Shown here: piece after piece, positions 58,301 through 64,000 of the stretch
Position numbering within the stretch: position 1 is the stretch's first letter
Layout: each line of letters opens with the position of its first letter
NCBI GenBank assembly: GCA_947166385.1
Contig: CAMVEB010000013.1
Coordinates: forward strand, 32,791-96,790
Source of the DNA: an uncultured Clostridia bacterium
GTDB taxonomy: Bacteria > Bacillota > Clostridia > Christensenellales > Aristaeellaceae
Direction of reading: 5' to 3'
DNA: 64,000 nucleotides
Program-made: the position numbers and the translations under genes
The notes under the pieces: model-generated
Databases searched by the model: none
What the model was told of the DNA's origin: nothing
The model's input: only the letters and a program-made list of their open reading frames with translations

Positions 58301-58492
58301 TATATCATCTACACCGGGGCAGTAAAAGATGATACCGTTGGCGACTACACAGTACTGCACCGAAAAGCCATGGTACTCGGTATTCCCTGCATGACCTCGC
58401 TGGATACCGCCAACGCGCTGATGGACATCCTTGGTTCCCGTTTTACCCCGGAAAACACGGCATTAGTCGATATCAACCATATGCGTCGGTAA
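55301..58492 (+). CDS. carB: Carbamoyl-phosphate synthase large subunit
   Basis: Makes carbamoyl phosphate from bicarbonate, ammonia and two ATP. The 1063-aa protein has the two homologous ATP-grasp halves: [20 protein letters not shown] at the start and [20 protein letters not shown] at about residue 545, each with its carboxylase region, and a C-terminal MGS-like allosteric domain (from about residue 935). ATG 55301 overlaps carA by eight bases and has GGAGG nine bases upstream. It ends the arginine operon. Confidence 0.98.
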   Translation: [1063 protein letters not shown]

Positions 58493-58493
58493 T

Positions 58494-58547
58494 AAAAGGG
58501 GCTGTGAAGAAATGACTGAAGAAGTCAGATTTTCATAGCCCCTTTCA
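58494..58547. terminator. Bidirectional terminator between carB and the antiporter gene
   Basis: AAAGGGGCTGTGAA and TTCATAGCCCCTTT form a 14-base stem (one G-U) enclosing a second small stem TGACT/AGTCA. TTTCAATATG follows on the plus strand and TTTTATTA on the minus strand, so it can serve both convergent genes. Confidence 0.85.
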
Positions 58548-58555
58548 ATATGTAA

Positions 58556-59863
58556 TTACTTATCAAATGTAGGTGGAACAGGTTTCTGGATTTCCTGCAG
58601 TCTTTTCTTTCGCCGTGTTTTCACTTCACTCGGAATAGCCTGGATATCTCCGGCCTTTGTCAGTGCCATCTTCGTCAGGCTCGGGCCGATCAGTTCATAA
58701 ATCAGGACAGAGAACAGTACGATATTCCGAATCAGTGTGCCGTCTGCCCCGCCGAGAACCCGATAGGCCGTAGCACACATGCCCAGAGCCACACCGGCCT
58801 GTGGCAGCAGCGTGATCCCCAAGTATTTCTTCACGTTTTCCGGACTCTTCGCCAGAACAGCAGACCAGTGGGCGCCGAAATACTTTCCCAGTGAACGGGC
58901 AATAATATAAACCAAGCCAATCAAAATAACAGCAGGCTCGGTAAAAACACTGAATTGCAGAGCAGAGCCACTGAGAACAAAGAACAGCGTAATTGCCGGC
59001 CCGGACCAGCGATCTGCCTGGAGCATCAGGTCCTCGCTGAGTGGGCAGAAATTGCAGAACACCGTACCCAGCATCATGCAGACAAGGAGCGAGGAAAAGC
59101 CAAAGGTAAAGGATCCTACGGGAATCTTCAGCTGACTCAGGGCTACATTCACAATGACACTGCCAACAATCAGCGCGTTCCGGTTCCGGTGGGAATGGAA
59201 AAAGCGTTCCAGATAGGTCAGGATAATACCGGTGATACCACCGAGCGCCAGGGATAACACCACTTCCATCAGAGGTTCGATAATCAAAGCCGCTATCCTG
59301 GTCGTACCGTTCTGCATGGCCTGAGCAATGCCAAAGGAAACAGCGAAGATAACCAGTCCCACTGCGTCATCCAGGGCAACAACCGGAAGTAACACATCGG
59401 TAACCGCACCTTTTGCCTTGTACTGGCGAACCACCATCAGGGTTGCTGCGGGGGCTGTGGCCGCCGCGATAGCGCCAAGAGTAATCGCCACAGGCAGACT
59501 CAGCAGATCCGGCATTAAGAAATGAAACGCAACCAATGCGATATCCACGAAAGCCGAAGCAATCACTGCCTGTAGAATACCGATAATCGTAGCCTGCCTG
59601 CCGGTTTGTCGCAGGGCGGAAAGGCGAAATTCATGGCCGATAGCAAAAGCAATAAACCCCAAGGCCACATCACTGATCAACGACAGAGAGTCCACCTGAT
59701 CAAAAGACTGGAAACCAAGTCCTGCCTGTCCAAGTACGCATGGACCGATCAGGACACCGGCAACCAGATAAGCCGTAACATCCGGAAGATGAAACCTGAT
59801 AAACAACCGGGTCATCAGCAGCCCGGCAAACAGCGCAACCGCGATCAGTAAAAGCGTCTGCAT
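58556..59863 (-). CDS. Monovalent cation:proton antiporter, CPA2 (KefB/NapA-like) family
   Basis: The 435-aa membrane protein has about 12 helices. FHLPDVTAYLVAGVLIGPCVLG, the ALGFIAFAIGHEF strand and the VVALDDAVGLVIFAVSFGIA helix with its DD pair are typical of CPA2 Na+(K+)/H+ exchangers. There is no RCK/TrkA-N regulatory domain; the C-terminus is short and basic. ATG 59863 is preferred, but its AAGGA is about 14 bases away. It fits Na+ cycling along with the oxaloacetate decarboxylase pump, an inference from the physiology only. Confidence 0.88.
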   Translation of the reverse strand: MQTLLLIAVALFAGLLMTRLFIRFHLPDVTAYLVAGVLIGPCVLGQAGLGFQSFDQVDSLSLISDVALGFIAFAIGHEFRLSALRQTGRQATIIGILQAVIASAFVDIALVAFHFLMPDLLSLPVAITLGAIAAATAPAATLMVVRQYKAKGAVTDVLLPVVALDDAVGLVIFAVSFGIAQAMQNGTTRIAALIIEPLMEVVLSLALGGITGIILTYLERFFHSHRNRNALIVGSVIVNVALSQLKIPVGSFTFGFSSLLVCMMLGTVFCNFCPLSEDLMLQADRWSGPAITLFFVLSGSALQFSVFTEPAVILIGLVYIIARSLGKYFGAHWSAVLAKSPENVKKYLGITLLPQAGVALGMCATAYRVLGGADGTLIRNIVLFSVLIYELIGPSLTKMALTKAGDIQAIPSEVKTRRKKRLQEIQKPVPPTFDK

Positions 59864-59892
59864 AAAGAAAATCTGCTTCCTTTCGGACAAAA

Positions 59893-59933
59893 AAATGGAA
59901 AGAACCGCCGTAAAGCGTTTCTTAACGGCGGTG
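59893..59933 (-). terminator. Hairpin between the dehydrogenase and antiporter genes
   Basis: ACCGCCGT and ACGGCGGT pair around a 13-base loop; TCTTTCCATTTTTTT follows on the minus strand. It can end the D-2-hydroxyacid dehydrogenase transcript. It also lies just before the antiporter start, so leakage through it could be the route of antiporter expression, since no separate promoter was clear. Confidence 0.65.
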
Positions 59934-59956
59934 ATTGTATCACTTTTCGATGAAAG

Positions 59957-60925
59957 TTACAAGCATAATGAAAAGGATTCCTGATTTACACAGGAGCGGA
60001 GTTTGCCTTGCTGAAAAGCTTCGATGTTCAGAACAATCTCCTGCAGGCAGCGGATCCTTGCCTCCACCGACCCCCATGCCATATGCGGCGTCATACAAAC
60101 CCTGGGATGCTCGCGGAGTGAAAAGAAAGGATGGGAAACCGGGAACGGTTCCTGGGAATAAACATCAATCCCCAATCCGCCGATTTTCCCCGCTTGCAGT
60201 GCTGCGGCCAAAGCGTGTTCATCCGCGACCGCACCGCGGGCAACATTGATAAAGAGGACATCCGGCTTCATCAGGGCAATCTTATCTGCAGAAAACAGAT
60301 TTCTCGTACTGTCATTGAGCGGAAGATGGACACTCAGAATATCAGACTGCCTGCAGAGAGTTTCCAGATTCACACACGATATTCCCGGTTCCGATGTGCG
60401 TTTGTAAACCAGGATCCGGCAGCCCAGCGCCAAGGCAGCCATGCCGACTTTCCGCCCGATATTGCCGTATCCGGCGATCCCCCACGTTTTTCCCGCCAGT
60501 TCATGATAAGCCGGAGAAAGGCGGTTCGCCGTATTGCCTGCAGAATAGCTTCCGTCCCGAACATACTGTGTATATTCAGGCAAATAAGTTGCCAGGGAGA
60601 GAGCCATAGCCAACGTCAGCTGCACCACACTGTCCGTTGAATACCCCACCACATTGCAAACAGCAATCCCCTGCTGCCCGCACCAGCCGGTATCGATATT
60701 ATCATAACCGGTCGCTGCAACACAGATCAGCCGAACCCGGCTTCCTGCCAGGTTGGAACTGTTCAGACGAATCTTGTTGAGAATTACCACATCCGCATCC
60801 CGAATCGCTTCTCCAACTTCCTCCGGTGCTGTATTCGGCCGTACTGTTACCTCCCCGAAACGTTGAAGTGGAGTAAGATCCAAATCATCCCCCAGGGTTG
60901 CCGCATCCAAAACCACCAGTTTCAT
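59957..60925 (-). CDS. D-isomer-specific 2-hydroxyacid dehydrogenase
   Basis: NAD(P)-dependent reductase of 2-keto acids. The 322-aa protein has the NAD fold WGIAGYGNIGRKVGMAALAL, the substrate Arg in FINVARGAVADEHAL, Glu in GIDVYSQEPF, and catalytic His in TPHMAWGSVEAR; VAATGYDNID lies in the first domain. The TPHMAWG form is like hydroxypyruvate/glycerate dehydrogenases (HprA). ATG 60925 has GAGGGGG seven bases upstream. It diverges from fprA. Confidence 0.92.
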   Translation of the reverse strand: MKLVVLDAATLGDDLDLTPLQRFGEVTVRPNTAPEEVGEAIRDADVVILNKIRLNSSNLAGSRVRLICVAATGYDNIDTGWCGQQGIAVCNVVGYSTDSVVQLTLAMALSLATYLPEYTQYVRDGSYSAGNTANRLSPAYHELAGKTWGIAGYGNIGRKVGMAALALGCRILVYKRTSEPGISCVNLETLCRQSDILSVHLPLNDSTRNLFSADKIALMKPDVLFINVARGAVADEHALAAALQAGKIGGLGIDVYSQEPFPVSHPFFSLREHPRVCMTPHMAWGSVEARIRCLQEIVLNIEAFQQGKLRSCVNQESFSLCL

Positions 60926-61004
60926 GATCATTCCCCCTCGTATTTTTTGATTGCAATGAAAAGGTTCTTCGCTTTTCGAACCGAATAACACAAAAACCAG
61001 TTTC

Positions 61005-61033
61005 AGTCTACCATATTCTCCCCTTCTTCACAA
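61005..61033 (-). promoter_or_regulatory. Promoter of the 2-hydroxyacid dehydrogenase gene
   Basis: TTGTGA (61033-61028), 17-base spacer, TAGACT (61010-61005) on the minus strand. Its -35 box overlaps that of the divergent fprA promoter, so one regulator could control both. Confidence 0.55.
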
Positions 61034-61055
61034 ACACCCTTTTCTATGATAGAAT
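61027..61055 (+). promoter_or_regulatory. Promoter of fprA
   Basis: TTCACA (61027-61032), 17-base spacer ending TGA (extended -10), TAGAAT (61050-61055). Back to back with the dehydrogenase promoter. Confidence 0.6.
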
Positions 61056-61092
61056 AAAAAACAGAAATCAACTGTAAGGAGTGTATATTCAG

Positions 61093-62256
61093 ATGAGTAA
61101 AATCACAAACGATATCCGTTATATCGGCGTCAATGATCACGAGCTGGACTTGTTTGAAGGGCAGTACATTGTTCCTGAAGGTATGGCCTATAATTCCTAT
61201 GTCATCCTGGATGAAAAGATTGCCGTAATGGACAGCGTCGACAGGCGCTTTGGTGACCAGTGGCTGCAAAATCTGGAACTGGAGCTTCAGAACCGGAAAC
61301 CGGATTACCTGGTTGTACAGCATATGGAGCCTGATCATTCTGCCAATATCACTGCTTTCATGGAGAAGTATCCTGCCGCCATCATTGTTTCCTCCGCCAA
61401 GGCGTTCACCATGATGAAGAACTTCTATGGGAATGAATACACGGACCGCCGGATCATCGCCGCGGAAGGGACCGAGCTTGTCCTCGGTACTCATACACTG
61501 CATTTCATTGCTGCTCCCATGGTTCACTGGCCGGAAGTCATCATGACCTACGACGAAAAAGACCGGATCCTCTTTTCTGCCGACGCATTCGGAAAGTTCG
61601 GCGCTCTGGACGCAGAGGATCCGGAAGGCTGGGCTTGTGAAGCCAGGCGTTATTACTTCGGCATTGTCGGAAAATATGGTGCTCAGGCGCAGGCAGTACT
61701 GAAGAAAGCCTTGAAGTTGGACATCAGGGTCATCTGCCCGCTTCACGGCCCGATCCTTCAGGAAAACCTCGGATACTACCTGGATCTGTACAACACATGG
61801 ACAACCTACAGCGTCGAGAGCGAAGGCATCGTAATCTGTTACACTTCCGTATACGGCAACACGGAAAAAGCTGTACAAATGCTGGCTGACATGCTGAAAG
61901 CTAAAGGCTGCCCAAAAGTAGCTGTGAACGACCTGGCACGCAGCGATATGGCCGAATGTGTTGAAGATGCCTTCCGTTATAGTAAGATCGTGCTTGCCAC
62001 CACAACCTACAATGCCGATATCTTTCCTTTCATGCGCACCTTTATTGAGACACTGGTGGAACACGGATGGCGTGGCAGAAAGATCGGCTTGATCGAAAAC
62101 GGCAGTTGGGCGCCAACGGCAGCCAAGATCATGAAAGGTCTGTTGGAAAACTGCAAAGATACTGTTTTCGCTGAGAGCACCGTTAAAATTCTCTCCGCAG
62201 TCACAGAGGAAAATAAAAACCAGATCGAAGCCTTAGCTGATGAAATGATGCAATAA
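61093..62256 (+). CDS. fprA: Flavodiiron protein (FprA-type A flavoprotein)
   Basis: Reduces O2 to water or NO to N2O in anaerobes. The 387-aa protein has an MBL-like di-iron domain with all ligands visible: H77, E79, D81 and H82 in HMEPDHS, H145 in MVHWPEV, D164 in FSADAFG and H218 in PLHGPI. The C-terminal flavodoxin domain has the FMN loop TSVYGNTEKAV. There is no fused rubredoxin, so electrons must come from a separate carrier. ATG 61093 lies 11 bases after AGGAG; GTG 61081 overlaps that site. A strong terminator follows. Confidence 0.96.
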   Translation: MSKITNDIRYIGVNDHELDLFEGQYIVPEGMAYNSYVILDEKIAVMDSVDRRFGDQWLQNLELELQNRKPDYLVVQHMEPDHSANITAFMEKYPAAIIVSSAKAFTMMKNFYGNEYTDRRIIAAEGTELVLGTHTLHFIAAPMVHWPEVIMTYDEKDRILFSADAFGKFGALDAEDPEGWACEARRYYFGIVGKYGAQAQAVLKKALKLDIRVICPLHGPILQENLGYYLDLYNTWTTYSVESEGIVICYTSVYGNTEKAVQMLADMLKAKGCPKVAVNDLARSDMAECVEDAFRYSKIVLATTTYNADIFPFMRTFIETLVEHGWRGRKIGLIENGSWAPTAAKIMKGLLENCKDTVFAESTVKILSAVTEENKNQIEALADEMMQ

Positions 62257-62270
62257 CACTCCATTGCTTA

Positions 62271-62297
62271 TAAAGCCTGCCGCGGCAGGCTTTTTTC
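62271..62297 (+). terminator. Terminator of fprA, shared with the convergent MFS gene
   Basis: GCCTGC (62275-62280) and GCAGGC (62285-62290) with loop CGCG, followed by TTTTTTCTT. It starts 14 bases past the fprA stop. The minus-strand MFS gene ends at 62298, and AAAGCC gives only a weak U-run that way. Confidence 0.88.
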
Positions 62298-63494
62298 TTA
62301 TGATTCTTTTTTCCTCATGCAGGTTGCCGCGATGGCAATGACAGCCCCGGCAAGTGCGAAGACTGAAGCTGTAAGCATTGTGGGCCGGACGCCGGATGTC
62401 TTGAACATACTGCCGCCAATCAGACTGGCCAGAACTGAGCCGATTGTCGTCATGCTGAAAGCAAGGCTCTGGGCCTTCGCGGAATCCTTGCGGGGAATCA
62501 CTTCATCTGCATAGCCGACAATCAGAACCGTATAGAGTGCATAACTCGGGGCCTGCAGGATTCTGGAGGCAAAAAGCAGTGGAATATTGGGGGCCAGTGC
62601 ATAAGCCAGCGTCTTCAGCACAAAGAAAACAAAAGCAAGACGGATATACTGGACACGGCTCCAGCGTTTCGGTAGTCTGTCCGAAAACATCATAACCGGA
62701 ATTTCCACGATCGCGGTAAACGCTGCCAGATAACCCATAATAGCCGAACCGCCGCCAAGATTCTCTACCAGGTTGATCAGGAAATTGCCATCCGTGTTAT
62801 GAGCAATAAAGATGATAATCGTTCCAAACAGCATCAGGCAGAAAGCTTTGTTTTCCCTGATAAAAGACATCAGAGAGGATGACTTCTCCTGCACTGCAAC
62901 GACAGAAGATAGATTCCGCTCCGCCTCACACAAATCCCGATCAACCAGATGGTTGCCGATACCCTGCAGTACAATCACCGCAAGGCCAGCAAAGGGCAGC
63001 ATTCGAAATCCCAGCTTTTCGGTCAGAATCCCCAGCAGCGTGGATAGAATCACAAAGGAAAAGCTGCCCATAGAACGGGCAAAGCCGAAATTCAATGGAG
63101 CCCCGGCGTGCTCCAAGCGAACGCATAGATCCAGATTCAGCGCATTGACCGGCATCATGAAAGTGATGTACAGCACATAACAGACAGTACACACCCATCC
63201 ACGTTGTGGATTTATCCTCAAAGCGACAAGCAACAGCACCTGCATTGACAGTAACAAATAAATAACCGACGCATGCCTGATTTTCCGGTTTCTGTCAATC
63301 CACGCACCCAGTAGCGGACTCAGAACAGCTCCGCCTACATTGCCCATGGCCAGAATGATCCCTAATTCCTGGTCATCATAGCCGGCTCCGTGCAGAAAAA
63401 CTGCTGCATATGCCGTCACGACGCAAAACGCCATCCAGAATCCACCGGTAATGATGATATAATGTAAGGTGACTGCACTGATCCGCTTCTTCAT
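62298..63494 (-). CDS. Major facilitator superfamily transporter
   Basis: The 398-aa protein has 12 predicted helices. Between helices 2 and 3 it has GAWIDRNRKIRHAS, the MFS motif A, with a related DRLPKRWSRVQ in the second half. The layout is like MFS_1-like (LacY/NupG-related) permeases, so a sugar or nucleoside is a plausible cargo, but specificity cannot be read. ATG 63494 follows GGAGG by six bases; the longer reading from 63566 contains the promoter. It stands alone. Confidence 0.88.
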   Translation of the reverse strand: MKKRISAVTLHYIIITGGFWMAFCVVTAYAAVFLHGAGYDDQELGIILAMGNVGGAVLSPLLGAWIDRNRKIRHASVIYLLLSMQVLLLVALRINPQRGWVCTVCYVLYITFMMPVNALNLDLCVRLEHAGAPLNFGFARSMGSFSFVILSTLLGILTEKLGFRMLPFAGLAVIVLQGIGNHLVDRDLCEAERNLSSVVAVQEKSSSLMSFIRENKAFCLMLFGTIIIFIAHNTDGNFLINLVENLGGGSAIMGYLAAFTAIVEIPVMMFSDRLPKRWSRVQYIRLAFVFFVLKTLAYALAPNIPLLFASRILQAPSYALYTVLIVGYADEVIPRKDSAKAQSLAFSMTTIGSVLASLIGGSMFKTSGVRPTMLTASVFALAGAVIAIAATCMRKKES

Positions 63495-63527
63495 AAATTG
63501 CCTCCGATTCAGATAACCTGTGCGGGT

Positions 63528-63556
63528 ATTATATCGGAAAGTTCTATCCTGTTCAA
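63528..63556 (-). promoter_or_regulatory. Promoter of the MFS transporter gene
   Basis: TTGAAC (63556-63551), 17-base spacer, TATAAT (63533-63528). The leader is about 30 bases, ending in the GGAGG of the gene. Confidence 0.7.
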
Positions 63557-63610
63557 GCAAAATCACACCTGTGATCTTTGAAAGAATTTACCTGGTTGGA
63601 GAAACTTTTC

Positions 63611-63641
63611 GAGAGGAACTTTTTTTGAGAGGAACTTTTTT
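63611..63641. repeat. Tandem 16-base direct repeat
   Basis: GAGAGGAACTTTTTTT (63611-63626) is followed at once by GAGAGGAACTTTTTT (63627-63641). A poly-T, low-complexity pair downstream of the possible 38-aa ORF; role unknown. Confidence 0.6.
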
Positions 63642-63650
63642 CAGTTCTGC

Positions 63651-63767
63651 TCATTCCTGCTTCTGCCTCGCTTTGGCAAAAATAGTGTCCTGCCGTTCCT
63701 GCACCGCCTCCATGTCGTAAAAAAGAACGCCGACAAGCTTGTTTTGAGCCGGTGTTTGCCTTTTCAT
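63651..63767 (-). CDS. Possible 38-aa small protein
   Basis: ATG 63767 has AGGA ten bases upstream and opens MKRQTPAQNKLVGVLFYDME, ending in a Gln/Lys-rich tail AKARQKQE. It has codon use like nearby genes and a promoter at 63804-63832. No hydrophobic helix or cysteine. No family is recognised. It may be a real small protein or chance; overlapping ORFs in the other frames look like shadows. Confidence 0.35.
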   Translation of the reverse strand: MKRQTPAQNKLVGVLFYDMEAVQERQDTIFAKARQKQE

Positions 63768-63803
63768 TGGGAACTGTCCTCACGATCCCTTAATTATAGT
63801 ATA

Positions 63804-63832
63804 TCATAAAATCAGATGGGACGCAAGCACTT
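63804..63832 (-). promoter_or_regulatory. Possible promoter before the 38-aa ORF
   Basis: On the minus strand TTGCGT, a 17-base spacer ending TGA, then TATACT; a second -10-like TATAAT follows at once. It overlaps the last codons of the cut-off gene at the window edge. Confidence 0.4.
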
Positions 63833-64000
63833 TTTGTAGTTTCTTATAAATTTCCTTGTTATGATTATCAATTGATAGTCGTCTAAATACATTGACGCTT
63901 AGAAGCTGAATGAGCCCTTTCTCACACTCCTGTTCATCCAGGAGGGCACGGTGAACGCATGAACTAAAAGAATGTGACAAGGGATGGCCCAAAATTACGC
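63804..64000 (-). CDS. C-terminal end of an unidentified CDS, cut by the window edge
   Basis: The minus frame is open from base 64000 to a TGA at 63804-63806. It includes VILGHPLSHSFSSCVHRALL, a DEQECEKGLIQLL segment and a Lys-rich end NHNKEIYKKLQKVLASHLIL. A TTG at 63992 has no ribosome site, so this is more likely the end of a longer gene to the right than a complete ORF. No family is recognised. It could also be non-coding. Confidence 0.35.
   Translation of the reverse strand, partial: VILGHPLSHSFSSCVHRALLDEQECEKGLIQLLSVNVFRRLSIDNHNKEIYKKLQKVLASHLIL

Noticed and set aside
63553..63783. 76-aa minus-strand ORF near the right end
   Set aside because: It crosses the MFS promoter and the tandem repeat, has low-complexity content, and overlaps the more plausible 38-aa frame.

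Overview
The window reads as chromosomal DNA of an anaerobic, low-to-mid GC Bacillota of the Clostridia type. Pointers are HrcA/CIRCE control of the dnaK operon, a threonine T-box, an L10 leader, CggR-type glycolytic control, Asp23/AmaP/DUF2273 envelope-stress genes, a Na+-pumping oxaloacetate decarboxylase, an FprA flavodiiron protein, and strong AGGAGG ribosome sites. The alpha-galactosidase and arabinofuranosidase suggest a plant-fibre gut or rumen niche. A Christensenellales-like host is possible but is only an impression. I see no phage, transposon, CRISPR array, tRNA or rRNA; this is mostly core genome with a few accessory islands.

Layout. 1-2679: start of priA (minus) diverging from a GH36 alpha-galactosidase (plus). 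2681-5312: a minus-strand unit of a VanZ-family protein, trmL, a small membrane protein and a cysteine desulfurase. 5311-10143: hrcA-grpE-dnaK-dnaJ with promoter, CIRCE and terminator. 10165-15458: PEP carboxykinase followed by a four-gene oxaloacetate decarboxylase (alpha, gamma, separate biotin carrier, beta). 15494-17629: thrS without a TGS domain behind a threonine T-box. 17648-20807: cggR-pgk-tpiA. 20819-30424: a twelve-gene unit, asp23-amaP-DUF2273-nusB-tsaD-like-folD-xseA-xseB-ispA-(DUF6106-like)-nifS-thiI. 30444-33561: hisS-aspS. 33608-35945: a Gfo/Idh/MocA oxidoreductase and a secreted SH3/peptidoglycan-binding protein. 36126-38707: rplJ-rplL with L10 leader and attenuator, then an unrecognised secreted protein. 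38753-41763: GH51 arabinofuranosidase followed by a ParB-like/HAD fusion and a stand-alone HAD paralogue. 42029-47926: rnz-uvrB, three small membrane or phosphoesterase genes, a 52-aa ORF and an MBL hydrolase. 48175-58547: arginine operon argG-argC-GNAT-argJ-argB-argD-carA-carB. 58556-64000: a CPA2 antiporter, a D-2-hydroxyacid dehydrogenase divergent from fprA, an MFS permease, a possible 38-aa ORF and a cut-off CDS.

The genes fit a sugar-fermenting anaerobe. Plant galactosides and arabinosides feed glycolysis (cggR, pgk, tpiA). PEP carboxykinase and the Na+-pumping decarboxylase link PEP, oxaloacetate and pyruvate to an ion gradient. FprA detoxifies O2 or NO. Two cysteine desulfurases supply sulfur, one of them next to thiI for 4-thiouridine.

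The best candidate for something undescribed is the ParB-like/HAD-pseudoenzyme gene overlapping an intact HAD paralogue (38753-40151), probably co-transcribed with abfA. Other points of interest are the GNAT inside the arginine operon, the 464-aa exported protein after rplL, the Cys/His-rich C-terminal domain of the SH3 protein, and several unexplained palindromes. No database search was possible; family names rest on motif recognition. Many starts were moved from the longest ORF to the codon with a proper ribosome site.
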